Below are positions 1 to 11,172 of a stretch of 64,000 nucleotides of DNA, one piece after another. The stretch is from Posidonia oceanica (Eukaryota > Streptophyta > Magnoliopsida > Alismatales > Posidoniaceae). The stretch lies in the NCBI GenBank assembly GCA_037176725.1, contig JAZBRS010000039.1, positions 29,052,001 through 29,116,000 of the forward strand. The letters run 5' to 3'. The position numbers and the translations under genes were made by a program. Under the pieces are notes generated by a model. The model did no database searches. It saw only the letters and a program-made list of their open reading frames with translations, and was not told the origin of the DNA. Each line of letters starts with the position of its first letter. Positions within the stretch are counted from its first letter, which is position 1.

Positions 1-1135
1 GCTTCGCTTTTTGGCACCGTTTTGCGTGTCCGCTTTGTTTTGGCACTGTTTTGCATGCTTGCTTTGTCTTTGGCACCGTTTTGCTTGCCCGCTTTTGTCT
101 TTGGCACCGTTTTGCGTGCTCGCTTCGCTTTTTGGCACCGTTTTGCGTGTCCGCTTTGTTTTGGCACTGTTTTGCGTGCTTGCTTTGTCTTTGGCACCGT
201 TTTGCGTGCCCGCTCCTTCTTTTGGCACCGTTTCACGTGCCCGCTTTGTCTTCGGCACCGTTTTGCATGCCCGCTTCGCTTTTGGCACCGTTTCGCGTGC
301 CCGCTTTGTTTTTGGCACCGTTTTGCGTGCCTGCTTTGTGTTTGGCACTGTTTCGCGTGCCCGTTTTGTCTTTGGCACCGTTTTGCGTGCCCGCTTTTGT
401 CTTTGGCACCGTTTTGCGTGTCCGCTTCTCTTTTGGCACCGTTTTGGGTGCCCGCTTCGCTTTTTGGCACCGTTTTGCATGCCCGCTCCGTCTTTTGGCA
501 CCGTTTTGCATGCCCGCTTCACTTTTGGCACCATTTCGCGTGCCCGCTTTGTCTTTGGCACTGTTTTGCGTGCCTGCTTTGTCTTTGGCACCGTTTTGCG
601 TGCCCGCTCCGTCTTTTGGCACCGTTTCGCGTGCCCGCTTTGTCTTTGGCACCATTTTGCGTGCCCGCTTCGCTTTTGGCACCATTTCGCGTGTCCGCTT
701 TGTTTTTGGCACCGTTTTGCGTGCCCGCTTTGTCTTTGGCACTGTTTCGCGTGCCCGTTTTGTCTTTGGCACCGTTTTGCGTGCCCGCTTTTGTCTTTGG
801 CACCGTTTTGCGTGTCTGCTTCTCTTTTGGCACCGTTTTGGGTGCCTGCTTCGCTTTTTGGCACCGTTTTGCGTGCCTGCTCCGTCTTTTGGCATCGTTT
901 TGCATGCCCGCTTCACTTTTGGCACCGTTTCGCGTGCCCGCTTTGTCTTTGGCACCGTTTTGCGTGCTTGCTTTTGTCTTTGGCACCGTTTTGCGTGTCC
1001 GCTTCTCTTTTGGCACTGTTTTGGGTGCCCGCTTCGCTTTTTGGCACCGTTTTGCATGCCCGTCTTGTTTTCTTGCACCGTTTTGCATGCCGCTCTCGTT
1101 TCTTGCATTGTTTCGCGTGCTTTACGCCGTTTTCT
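1..1135 (+). repeat. 30-bp tandem array, about 37 units
   Basis: Units of 30 bp carry a core like GGCACCGTTTTGCGTGCC, which contains the inverted repeat GGCAC/GTGCC. Because 30 is divisible by three and the unit lacks stops, several frames on both strands stay open across the array and give long apparent reading frames. These show only repeat text, so I do not call genes. The units decay after about 1060. The same array type recurs at 16246-16510, 18783-19530 and 39360-40068. Confidence 0.93.
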
Positions 1136-1783
1136 CTTGCATGTCGCCTGCATTGCTTGGTTTTACCGTCGTTTTGCTTTTTCGCTTGCATTTGCATATA
1201 GGGTAGTGATGCTTACTGCCTGGAGTTCTCACGAGCCAGGTTACGCCCGGTTCGGAACATAGACAGCGCTGCTGAGCACTTAGACTGCACGTTTACTTTC
1301 CTGCATTGCATCCTACCACTTAGAGCACACCTATGAGCATTCATTCAGGCATTCATTGGCATTTAGGCATTCAAATCTGCATTTCCCTGCGTATGCGAGC
1401 GTAAGCCTAGAAAGACCGATTCTTGGGCGTGTCGGGGGTGCCTAACACCTTCCCCGCGTGTAACAGGAGTCCTTGCCCAGTCTTTTGGCTCGCAATGACC
1501 ATATCGCCCTCATCCTAGACATGAGTCATCTCATTTGCATGTATTTGCATTTGTTTTCCTTTGCATTGCTTTGCTTTGCATTTCCTGCTTGGTTTTGCAT
1601 GTTAATTCACGCATTTCCCCCGATTTTCCTTGTCTCTCGATAATAGACACGGTGGCGACTCTGATTTGACTTATCTTCTTCCTTTCTTACCTTTTCTCCT
1701 CTATTTTTAGTGTTTTTGAGTTGAGCCCTCCTCCTCGGACCTCGCCGCTAATAGTAAGCCTGATTCTGATTGGGATTACTACA
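1..1783 (+). mobile_element. 3' portion of a plus-strand Tat-type LTR
   Basis: The end of a long LTR whose start lies left of the window. It shares with the other plus-strand LTRs here a 30-bp array, a block around 1195-1260 and a CTTCCCCGCGTGTAACAGG block near 1451. It also shares a GGTGGCGACTC motif near 1652 and the terminal ATTACTACA at 1775-1783. No primer binding site follows; the next bases belong to minus-strand element D. It is therefore a 3' LTR or solo LTR inserted in D. The stretch 1136-1783 has no gene. Confidence 0.85.
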
Positions 1784-1916
1784 GCTGGCAATTCAAGTGT
1801 TTGGAATAAGCTGGAAATGTTTTCGTCGGCTGTGTCCTCTGCACTTTGGAGAGTGTGTTTGGTTGATTTCGCCAAAATAATATTTCCCAGTGGGGATGAA
1901 TTCGGATCGAAGATCC

Positions 1917-2186
1917 CTACACTGGTGAAATGTCCTTGTAGTTTCCACTGTATGGTCGTCCGTCGAGGAACTGGTCGAAACTGAGTCCTCCCTTCCCTTC
2001 TCTGTCACAAGCATTTACCAGCTCCTTCGTTCCTTTTCCTTCTAGGCCTAAGCCCTGGCCTTCCTTGTAGCCAATTCTCCTCATGATCTCCCATCCCACA
2101 CTCATGGGGGGTCTTCTGCTTTTCGAGGGTTCCTTTTCCTTGTGAAATAGCCTGGGCTTAGCCCACTTGTCCCTTAGCTCGACCAT
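1917..2186 (-). pseudogene. D: G-patch segment of the gag-protease polyprotein
   Basis: The translated segment contains GWEIMRRIGYKEGQGLG followed by LEGKGTKELV, a clear G-patch (glycine-rich nucleic-acid-binding) pattern of aromatic-x2-hydrophobic-GY...GxGLG. A G-patch-like piece at the same place, after the protease, occurs in element 1 near 25210-25330. This supports one polyprotein order of gag, protease, G-patch, then RT. Downstream coding sequence is lost at the junction with the LTR at 1783. It overlaps the preceding segment in another frame, so at least one frameshift separates them. Confidence 0.75.
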
Positions 2187-2949
2187 AGATACTATGTTCT
2201 TGCCCTTTTCGATGCGGGTCGGCTTTTCTTACACACTGAACTAGTGCTGCAGATATATCACATTTGCCTCTGCCTCTTTGCCTGGTATGTCCGCTGCCAT
2301 TTTGATAATTTTCCCATTGTGAGGGAATTTCAGGCATTGGTGCTGAGGTGATGATACTCCTTTTAAACTGTCCAGCTACTATCTCCCCAGGATGATTTGC
2401 ATATGGGACATTTATATCTATGACGATTAGTTGGGTTAGAACCTGGGTTGGTCCTATCCCTATCTTTGTGGTCCACTTGCCGTGTGCTTTTCTTTTGCTG
2501 TCATCATATTCGGCAATCGTCATATCAATGGGGGTCAAGGAGGCCTCATTCACGCCCAAGGCTCATATTGTATTTAGCGAGCAAATGTTCATTGATGCAC
2601 CAGTATCTATGAGCACTTCAGAAATTAAATGATTGTTTATAGAAATGGTTACATTCAATGGTGCCTTTCTCCTCTCTATTGGTGCCAACTCGCTATCAGC
2701 AAATGTAATGATAGGTTCTGCAAAGGCTGCTATAACTATAAAATGGAGTTCCTCTGCTGGCATATCTGGAGCGACTTGGGCCTTTTCTAGCACTTCTTGT
2801 AAAGCTTTCCGATGTTGGATCGAGCTGTTTATGAGATCATAAATTGAGATCTTGGCTTGTGTCTTCTTTAATTGCTCCAGGATGTCATATTCTGCTGGCC
2901 TGGGTCCTTCTTGAGGCTTGACTAGCTCTGCTTGCTCTATTGGTGGCAT
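2158..2949 (-). pseudogene. D: canonical Tat-type aspartic protease (frameshifted)
   Basis: The first half (2563-2949) holds a helical lead-in, AKISIYDLINSSIQHRKAL, matching KADISIWGLIHTSAEHREA in element 1. The active-site loop VLIDTGASMNICSL follows. A stop at the 2563 end precedes the second half (2158-2559), which continues with a flap and strand region containing IGPTQVLTQLIVIDINVPYA. The usual LLGRPW motif is not visible, suggesting a deletion or divergence. By comparison with element 1 this is the canonical protease; a second, different protease domain precedes it at 3418-4173. Confidence 0.75.
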
Positions 2950-3417
2950 GATTCGATTCGATAGCCTCCTTCCTCTGGTAATAGGTGCAGCGGCCTCATC
3001 CTCTTTGCTCTGGCTGCCTGATGCTTCCCTGTTGTATGGCCAAGTGAAGATGGGCTTCTTTTGTATGGATCTGCTAAGCTCTGGTATTTTTATGGCTCGG
3101 GGTGATTGTTCCGTCAGTGCTTAGAAGATTGGAGATGACGGGGTAGTAGTATTCCGAAACATCGAGGTATTTTGTGAGCTTAGTGCCTTAAGGGCCGGCA
3201 GTTGACCTGATGGTGGCCTAGCTGCTCTGAAGATTGGGGAGACCGGTGGTGATAATGGCTTGGGAACCCACAGTGATGATTTTTTCCATGGTAGATGTTG
3301 CGATTCCTCTTTTCCTCAAAGGGTTGCAATTTTAGGCTTAGGCACTTTGAATTTGCATAAAACCCTTGGGCGATTAGCAAGAATGCTAACAACCACTCCC
3401 TCATATTTGAACTTTAG
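2950..3417 (-). pseudogene. D: low-complexity linker between the two protease domains
   Basis: About 470 bp between the two protease-like segments. The minus-strand translation is rich in Ser, Pro and His, with an open piece at 3180-3404, and has no recognisable domain. Because both neighbours are minus-strand parts of the polyprotein, I take this as its decayed linker. No other feature is visible. Confidence 0.5.
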
Positions 3418-4173
3418 CTATTGGTGAACTGGAGATACCACGGCTCCAACCTCTGCTAGCCAAGACCTCCCGAGGATGAGGGGTTCTAGGACTTCCTCCT
3501 TCATAATGATCACCGAAGTTATAGTGGTCAAAGGACCTATTGTGATTTCCATAGGTACTGTTCCTAGTTCCAGTTTCTCATTCTGGTCAAACCCGTTGCA
3601 CATAAAGGGGGTTTTGTCTAGCTCATCTTCATTGAGCCCTAGACTCTGGAGGGTGGAAAGAGAACTGAGGCTCCGGCTTGCTCCAGTGTCGACGAATACT
3701 CGTTGCAGCACATGGTCATTGATGCCCACTATGATGACAAGTGGCAGCTCTTGCTTATGTGGAGGCGGAAGCTCAGAATCTTTGAAGACGATATTTTCTC
3801 GTTCATATTGCTGATTGGCTTTTTGAACTTTGGTAAGAGTGCTTTCTTCCTCCACACTATCTTGTGGTTCATCCGCTGCTGTGAGGTCGAATTGGCTAAG
3901 AAGATCTTCCATTGTTAGCCCCTCATCTGCCTCGCTGTCCCAGTCATCATCTGAGATTATCTCCCCAATATCAGCTTGGTTGTCCCAGCTCTTTGTTATT
4001 AATGGATTAGGGAACTCATCATCCTTGAACACCATTATTTGATGATTAGGGAGGGGATCATTGTAGATCTGGTGAGATGTCCCTGTTTGTTCCCTCTGTT
4101 TAGCCCTTTTTATTAGGACGTCCCATTCAAACACATCTGCCTCTACCATGTCATAGACTGTGTCTCTGAAAGT
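3418..4173 (-). pseudogene. D: additional retropepsin-like aspartic protease domain
   Basis: An open stretch of about 243 residues. Its N-terminal half is acidic (DDDWDSEADEG). Its C-terminal half is a complete retropepsin pattern: a strand, the catalytic loop RVFVDTGASRSLSSL, a flap region GTVPMEITIGPLTTITSVII, and the second hydrophobic-glycine motif as PLILGRSWLAEVGAV. It lies in frame after the zinc-knuckle segment and before a second protease (2158-2949). Element 1 and copy C show only the second one. A TAG at 4174-4176 separates it from the upstream part. It may be a duplicated or captured domain. Confidence 0.78.
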
Positions 4174-4611
4174 CTAGCAGTCATTAATGTTGTGACCACT
4201 TAATCTATAGAACGGACAGTATTTGCTTTGGTCACTATTTGGCAATTCGGGCCTAGTTGGCGGGAGTTCAATTGCTTTTGCATCTTCCAGCTCTATGAAC
4301 ATATCCGCCAATGTGACTGGTAGAGGAGGGTAATGGTCCCTTTTTCCTCTTTTAAGTGGCAATAGTTGTGGACGGGGATCATTGTGATAATTGCACCTAT
4401 TCCCATTATTGTTGCGGTAATTTCCATTATTAGCTTGACCGCTTTGATTGCCCCTATTCCATTGTGGCCAGGGGGTATTCCACATAGGAAGGATTTGCTG
4501 CTGAGGGAGATTGCTCCATGTCTGCTGCTGTTGAGGAGGAGGGCAGCTCCATGATTGTTGCTGAGGAGGATTGCTCCATGTCTGTTGTTGAGGAGGAGGG
4601 TGGTTCCATGA
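4174..4611 (-). pseudogene. D: gag C-terminus with Gln/Ser/Trp repeats and zinc-knuckle remnant
   Basis: This part of gag has short repeats of QQQSW-PPP type encoded by units rich in CTCCATGATTGTTGCTG (about 4490-4700). An Asn/Gly/Arg-rich segment follows, then a metal-binding-like motif CPFYRLSGHNINDC. In Tat gag the motif is usually C-x2-H-x4-H-x4-C; here the second ligand is Tyr, so binding may be lost. An in-frame TAG directly after the motif separates it from the extra protease. Confidence 0.7.
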
Positions 4612-6000
4612 TTACTGTTGAGGAGGAGGGCAGCTCCATGATTGTTGCTGAGGAGAAGGGTGGCTCCATGATGGTTGCTGTGAGTTTATTATAACCCTCT
4701 GCTCTAGTGGCTTTGGCGTGGAATTAATCCTATTGATAGCCCCAGTCACACCTTCCACTACTTGTGTTTTTCGGCTCTTCTTTGGCTCCTCCATGAATTC
4801 ATGCAAGTTTTCTTTGACAGACGCAGCCACTTCATACAAAACCGTTACACTGGGACAGTATGCATTCATGAGCCCCTTCTTCATTGGTCCAGTTGTATTT
4901 ACAATAAGGGTCTGGACCACTTGTCTCTCTGGAATGGTCAAGCTTGATCTGGTTGCCATTTCCCGCCATCTGTTGGCGAATGCTACCCAGCTCTCGCCTT
5001 GCTTCATGACCTCTATGCTTAGGTCGTGGAAGGTCGGCTTAGGATCTATCTTGTGCTGGTATTTTGTGAGGAAGCTCTCTCTGATTTTATCAAAGCTACT
5101 GAGGTCTTCCTTGGAGAGAGTGAGAAACCAATCCATGGGCTCTCCTTCAAGTGAGTAGAAGAACAGGTGTACGACAAGCCCTAAGTCATGGAAGTAGGGC
5201 ACTGACTCCATTTGAAACCGCACTAGGTGACTGAGTGGGTTGGTGGTTCCGTTGAACTTGGGAGTCTTCAAGTACTTGAAACCTGAGGGGAGTCTGAACA
5301 GAGGAAACCGGCTGATATCAAAGTTTGCCAGAGCTTGGGTATGTACCCCTAATGCACTGAGCATTTTTCTCATCTCATCTAAATTTGTTATCCTGGCTGA
5401 TGGGGTCGGGACATGTGAGTTGAAGGACTGGTGGTTCTGCTGCTGATGAGGATAGCTATTGCAGAAGTGTTGAGGTGCGACCGGCTCGTATCGCGGAGGA
5501 GATGCTTGGTGGTGGTGATAATCCGGCTGAGGCTGATTGCCCCCCGTAGGTGCTTGGAGATGCTGTTCTTGGTGCCTGTAGGGCGGATAGACTCTTTCCT
5601 TGTATTCGCCATGTGGCATGTGATTTTGTTCCTGAATCAAGGGGTTTGCCCTTGATTTATATGCTCCGTTGAGCTCTGAACCATGTCCTGGGTGGTTCGT
5701 ATCCGGCAGTGGGTTGCCATTTTGTCCCTGGTATAGATCGTCAGGGGTATGGTCCGCAACTGGCCTTCGTTGTCTTTCATCAAGGTAGGGTAGCAGCTGG
5801 AGGTTGTTCTGACATGGCCCCATAGGGGTTGATGTCTCTTCATTTAAGAACTGATACATGGCTTTATACTGGATCGAGTCTGGATCCAAGGCTTCTCCGG
5901 TGGTCGGATGGTAGATTATTGGCTCCTCTCATGCAGTACTTGCTGAGTCTGACCTCTCTCTTTCTAGCTGTTCAGCTCCAAAGGCTTGATGGTTCATCAT
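4612..6000 (-). pseudogene. D: gag (retrotransposon capsid) coding region
   Basis: Starts at the double ATG at 5995-6000 and stays in one frame to 4612, with one internal TGA near 5930. The N-terminal 180 residues are Gln/His/Pro-rich. The core, starting around ISRFPLFRLPSGFKYLKTPK and running to WREMA, is a Retrotrans_gag-type capsid domain with the typical FF-x-SL-x(4)-MDWF and FANRWREMA patterns. It forms the virus-like particle around element RNA in the cytoplasm. It differs clearly from the gag of element 1, so D belongs to another family. Confidence 0.82.
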
Positions 6001-8318
6001 TGTAGCAACTAATATAATGAGATTGGCTTCAGGGCGTAATACGCCTCAAAATGTAGTGTACAACGTTGGATGCGGAGGTTTCAGTGTTCAACGCCTCAGC
6101 TGTATTCCTCTGCTCTTCTTTGTCTTCACTGTTTCTTTCTTCTCTCTGTTTTTTTTTCTCTTTGTTTCTTTGTTTTTCTTTTCTTTTCTTTTTTCCTTTC
6201 TTTTTTTCTCTCTTTTTTCCTTTTCCTTTTCTCCTTTTTTTTCTCTCTCTTCTTTTTTTTCCTTTTATATAAATGATGGATTACAAGTGTTTACACAAAA
6301 AGGAAATTACAAAATTTTGCGATTTAATACAGGTTCCTAAACAGTAAAAAAAACTGCATATCAAACTGTCACTGTTACTGTTTTGCTTTCAAATGTTTTA
6401 CCCTGCAATCAATCTACCACAGAAAAGCTAGAAAATAAACAGCCAAGCAAAGTATGCATTAGACGTGGTATCTACAACGTCCAATGTTAGACGTAGAGAT
6501 TCCAGCAGCTAACACCCTGTTACAGGGAACTGCACAGAAACACTTTCAGACAGCGATTTAAAGTTTTAATTTCTATTTTCACTTTGAGATTAGTGTTTTA
6601 AATCTACGTAGCTCTCAGGGTTCCTTAAGGCTTAGGTATGGCTTCTTTTCCAGGATTTCTATGGCTCCTCACAAAATGGGTAAATATATTTTTTTTGATA
6701 CTGCCCCTTACCTCAACTCCTGAGGATGCTAGGGGGAGCCCGAATACACTTAGGTCCCTACCCCGTAGAGGTAGAGCCCAGCGTACTCAGGATTGATCGG
6801 GTCTCTCGCGAGACATTCACACCAAGCACAATCCAACCACCGAAAGGGGGAGGGAGGAATATAAATCAAAACTTGAGGTTCTAATTAACTTTCACAAAAA
6901 GCCAAGGAAGAAGGAGGGCTCCTTGTGAAAGAAAATGACAATACAAGCACATTTTCTAGGCCCTTTGCAACAGAGGTGCTCGGGACCTAAATGGTTACTT
7001 ATATAACTCAAGAAATGATACAAGCAAGTAGTTCCCAATAAGGGCCATGCAAGTCATATAGAAAGATTCGATTTTTTTGATTTTTGAAAAGCACCCAAAG
7101 ATTAAGGTTCTGGTCCCTACGGTAAAGCCGATCACCTCACACCTTAGTCCTTGGACCAGTTATAAAAAGAAAACTAAGAAAATTTTAAAACAGAAAGGTT
7201 TCTGTTCAGTGGTCATTGGACGCGTATACTAAAGCGTCTAATGTTGGACGTAGCAGATATCACGTATAACGTACTGAAAGTGTTTTTTCAGAAAAACAGT
7301 AGCTTTTATAGATCACCCCCACGCCCGAGAATCCCAGAGAGAAGGGGGGATTTCAGTTATTTTGAATGTAAATGAAAACAAGAAAAGATCACAATGCCTC
7401 AAAACACAATGAGGAATTTCACTACTTCATTAAAACTTAAGAGAAACTAAGAAACTAAAAATTAAAACTAGGAATGTCAATAATGAGGAGAATGAAGAAG
7501 GAAGGGCATACTCACCTTGCATGAGGGCACTTTTACCGGTCCCACCGTGATCGCCAGACTGTGGATATGGGGTTTTGGGAGGTGTGGAGAAGGAGAGGCT
7601 TGTTTTAAGCTTATGCTCACTCTTTCTCAACGACCCCTTTTTCGAATCTAACTTCTCCACTCCACGTGTATTGAAGTCAGTGTGATCGCCACTCTTGGTT
7701 TGCTTTCGCTGGCCCCCGAGACGCCTTGGGAGATGTGTGATGGTTGTGGATTCTGCTACCTTGGGACAACGCCTACGTTGCCCAAGGGTGCCCGTGCTTG
7801 GTGAGTTTCTTCTTCTTTCTTCTTCCTCCTTGTATGACAAATGTTAACAAAACAAACAGAAATAACGCAGATAGGGATCAATATGGTGTAGTAACTTATT
7901 TAGAATAAATAAAATGGGAAATAAAGAAATACAACGAAATACGTACCCGAGGGGTTTGATCCCTACAGTTGCAACTAATGGAAATGTATGCCTAGCTACA
8001 ACAATAAATGAACTGAATATGCTTGATTATACTATGGAATTAAATATGCGATATGAAAAAAGGGAAAACAAATTGAAGAGAGTCCCCTTTCTATCTATGC
8101 ACGGAGTGCAAGATATGTCGGCATGATGCTACTGACGACAAAGGGAGACTCAAGCTCTTTCCAAGACTCTATCCTCTTTCTCAAAATTCTCTTGAAATGT
8201 GGTTTCTCTCTCTAGGAATCTCTCCACTATTTCAATTCTCAAAAGGCTCACTTCTATCCAAGAATTCCCTCCTATATCAAAAATCCCATCCCTCCTCGAC
8301 CTTGTGGGGGTACCCCTG
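6001..8318 (-). repeat. D: leader and LTR body, no gene
   Basis: Noncoding. Contents on the plus strand: a pyrimidine-rich low-complexity tract at about 6106-6268 and three pairs of 28-29-bp palindromic units at 6036-6092, 6458-6513 and 7215-7270. The part from about 7430 to 8318 matches 54060-54880 in LTR B, including a CACGTG G-box core at 7673-7678 (54213-54218 in B). The apparent minus-strand reading frame at 7430-7840 lies in this LTR block and has no domain. Confidence 0.7.
6036..7270. repeat. Three pairs of 28-29-bp palindromic units in D
   Basis: Units at 6036-6064 and 6065-6092, 6458-6485 and 6486-6513, 7215-7242 and 7243-7270. Each has a left arm like ATTGGACGC or GTTAGACGT and a right arm like GCGTCTAAT or GCAGCTAAC, and the two units of a pair abut. 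The pairs belong to the family described for LTR F and LTR B. Confidence 0.8.
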
Positions 8319-8327
8319 CTTTTATAG
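8319..8327 (-). promoter_or_regulatory. TATA box of the D LTR
   Basis: Minus-strand CTATAAAAG inside a block (TTGCTTCTATAAAAG) that is conserved at 54880-54888 in LTR B. Palindromic 28-mers lie about 65-70 bp upstream in the uninterrupted LTR. Transcription would begin roughly 30 bp further along the minus strand. Confidence 0.7.
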
Positions 8328-8390
8328 AAGCAAGGGGGGAACAAAAAAGGACTTGAATGAATAGACCTGCAAACTTTCCAATTCAGGGGT

Positions 8391-8395
8391 GTTAT
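8391..8395. repeat. Left target-site duplication of element 1 (GTTAT)
   Basis: GTTAT directly precedes the 5' LTR and is repeated at 40774-40778 directly after the 3' LTR. Removing the element joins D's LTR into sequence that aligns with 54940-55020 of LTR B, which confirms the boundary. Confidence 0.95.
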
Positions 8396-11172
8396 TGTTG
8401 ACACCCCATTTTGACAGGCCAGGTTGATTGGAATCTTCTGGTGGCTTCTGAACCCGAACCTAGGTCCAAACTCACACCATTCTCTTCCTCTTTCCCCTCA
8501 AAACAAGCCCAAACTCAACCTAAGATTACCCCCCTTTCCCGAACCCGAAAACTACCCAAAATCCATAGCAAAACTCACCCCTCCTGACTAAACAAACCCA
8601 CCAAAAAGTCCTTAAAATCTTAGACCAAAACCACTCCCAAAAATCCTAGGAAACTTAGGCAAAACTACCCTTTTTCTACACATCAAAACCCTTCCAAAAC
8701 TTTCTCAAAACCAAACCAAAACCATGGGAGCAAGACTAGAGACCCTAGACCCCACACCCACCAAATTTCAGCCCTTTTCGAAACCTCTAAGACCTCCTTT
8801 TGCCCAAATTATCCTTTTCTCTCTCCTAGATTATTCTTTTCTCTCTCCTCTCTCTCTCCTGATTATCCTCCCTCTTTTCACCTCCTTTTCTCCCTCTTTT
8901 TTGCCTGGTTGTGGGCCCCACTTGTGCTCTCATATGTTCTCAATCTTATTCCTATTTTTATCTTATTTTTACCATTTTCTTTGATTTTCAAAAAATTACT
9001 TTCCTTCAACTCCTCTCTTTCCTATTTATTCCCCCATTTCTCCCTTTTCCTCTCCTTTCTAATTTCCTCTTCTCTTCTCTTACTAAACCTTTAAAAAACC
9101 TTTGAAAACCTTTAAAACTCTAAAACAAAAGAGAAACAAGTTAAAATCCTAAAAAGAAATAATTAAAAAACTAACCAAACAATTAAAACCAAAAGCCTAA
9201 CTAAATCCAACTAAAAAAGGGAAACCAAGAATGCAACTAAAAAATACGGAACCAACCAAAAGAAAATGCTGTAAAATCAAGAAAAGAAACCAAAAAGCAA
9301 TCAAAACAAGTCAAAATAAGAACCTTACTAAAAAACAATCGAAAACAATTCCAAAAAAGAAAAGAAAACAATTAAAAAGTGCCAAGACAACTAATTAAGA
9401 AAAAAGAAGAAACCTAACAAATATAAGAGGAAGAACACAAAAACCAAATTAAAAAAAAAAGAGGGAAAATGATCCAAAAACACCCAACTAAAAATTTAAC
9501 AAGAAGTCCTAACAAAAAAAAGAAATTGATTAAAAGAACCCAACAAACAAAAATCAAAAGCAAACCAAAAAGACTTAAGCAAGAAAAGAGGACCAAAATC
9601 CAAAATACAAAACCAACTCTAATTAGTTTAAAACAAACTTTAAAAAATCCTAATTAACATCCCAGCTACGTAACAAGGAAAACATAATTAGAAAACAACT
9701 TAAAAGACTTAACAAACATTTAATCAAAATAAAAAACAAATCAAAATAAACAAAACTCTAAAAACCCTAATCAAAACCAAACCTCTTTGAACCCAATTAA
9801 TTAATCAAAAAACAATTATTAAAAACGTAATCAAGGTCCCGACTTAAAACACAATCACTCTAAGAACCTCTCCTATTTTTGTTTTATTTTTATTTTTATT
9901 TTTTTATCTAATTTATTTATCTCCCTACTCTTCTTCCTTTCTTTCTTCCTTTCTTTTTTCAATCTTTCTTTTTTCTCTCCTTTCTTGGGCACAGTCCGGC
10001 CTACCTCCCCTCTCCTCCTCCCTTTCTTTTTTTTCCTTTTTTTTTTTCTTTCCGCGCGTGCAGGCCCGGCCCACGGCCGCTTCCACCCATCTTCCTTTCT
10101 TCTTCCTCTCCCGCCTTCTCTGATTTTTGCTTTCCTCCTTCTGCAACAGCTCCTGCCGTCGACAGCACATCGCCAGACCTGACCGTCCTTACACCTTGCA
10201 CGCCTCCTGCTCAGGCCGGACCGGCGTGCGCGGCCCTCTGCCCGTGCACCTACCAAGCCTTCTGCCACGCCCTCTCCGAGCCATTAATGGCAACCAGAGA
10301 TCCGGCAGTGGAGAACGATCAAAAGCCAGCAACCAGAGATTCAGAAAACACCCCCTCGGACTGCCCGAAAGCACTCTCTTCTTCCTTGCACTCCCCTAGC
10401 CTGAGAGAGCAGAGAGAACTCTCCCCATTTCCTCTGAAAAAACCAGAATTTCCTTCCCCTCCGTCCGACTCAAACCAGACCCCAAACACCTCCCAAAATC
10501 ACTCCGAATTCGCTCCCCAATCTCACCAAAACCTCCAGCTTTCTTTCCCTTCATCCCGCAGCCGAAACCAGTCCAGAAATCGCCCGAAACCACCTGAAAC
10601 CGAAGCAGAGACTCAACTCCCTTCACTCCAGAATTCCCCGCACCACAGCCCACCAGATCATCCCAAACTTCTCCCTGCAACTCACCAGAATCCCACCTTC
10701 CAGACCCACCAAACCATTAGCGATCTCCTCCCTCACAGACCAAATCCCTCACAACAAACACCTACAGCCAACTCCACCAGAAAATCAACCCACGACCTAT
10801 CTTCCCCTCCAGCCCTCCACTAGCCTTTCCAAGCATCCACACACACCCACGAACCCTCCAGAAGCTCGCCGGTACCCTCCAATCGATCCGGAGAGCAGCA
10901 GACACCTCCCCCCATCTCAGGCAGCCTCTGCCGAACCCACAGAAGCAAAATCTTCCTTCGGGCTGCGAAGCTTCGCTCTGGACCTCCAGAAAGCATCGGA
11001 GCCCATCACTGAGTGGATCCCAGCACTCTCGAGTCGTCGACAGCACCTGCAATCTCCGGACGACCTCCGCCGGCGATCATTGAAGCAGCTGACGTCGGGG
11101 GGACACTTCAGCCCGCGAAAAGGTACCATTCTCCCCTTGTAGTCTAGTTCTTCTCTTCTCGTGCTTTCCCGC

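Larger units (their letters stand above)
1784..8395 (-). mobile_element. Element D, left segment: internal region and most of its LTR
   Basis: Minus-strand Ty3/gypsy element. In transcription order it runs from its LTR (start at 41299, interrupted by element 1 at 40773/8396), through a leader near 6001-7400, to gag, extra protease, canonical protease and G-patch. It is cut at 1784 by the plus-strand LTR, so RT, RNase H and integrase lie beyond the window or are lost. The LTR/internal boundary is not certain: TGTAG at 6001 resembles the complement of an LTR 3' end and abuts the gag ATG, but I see no primer binding site there. Confidence 0.8.

Noticed and set aside
11..1262. Several overlapping reading frames of 300-400 codons on both strands
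   Set aside because: They are translations of the 30-bp array; the unit length is a multiple of three, so frames stay open without selection. The same applies at 18621-19685 and 39231-40227.
6001..6010. TGTAG at 6001 as the definite LTR end of D
   Set aside because: It resembles an LTR end but no primer binding site lies next to it and it abuts the gag ATG, so I leave the boundary open.
7430..7840. Minus-strand 136-codon frame in the D LTR
   Set aside because: Part of an LTR block also present in LTR B, where the frame is disrupted; no domain.
10127..10823. Proline/serine-rich reading frame in the 5' LTR (also at 36635-37139)
   Set aside because: Lies in the GC-rich part of an LTR, has no domain, and is broken by a stop in the 3' LTR copy (37138).
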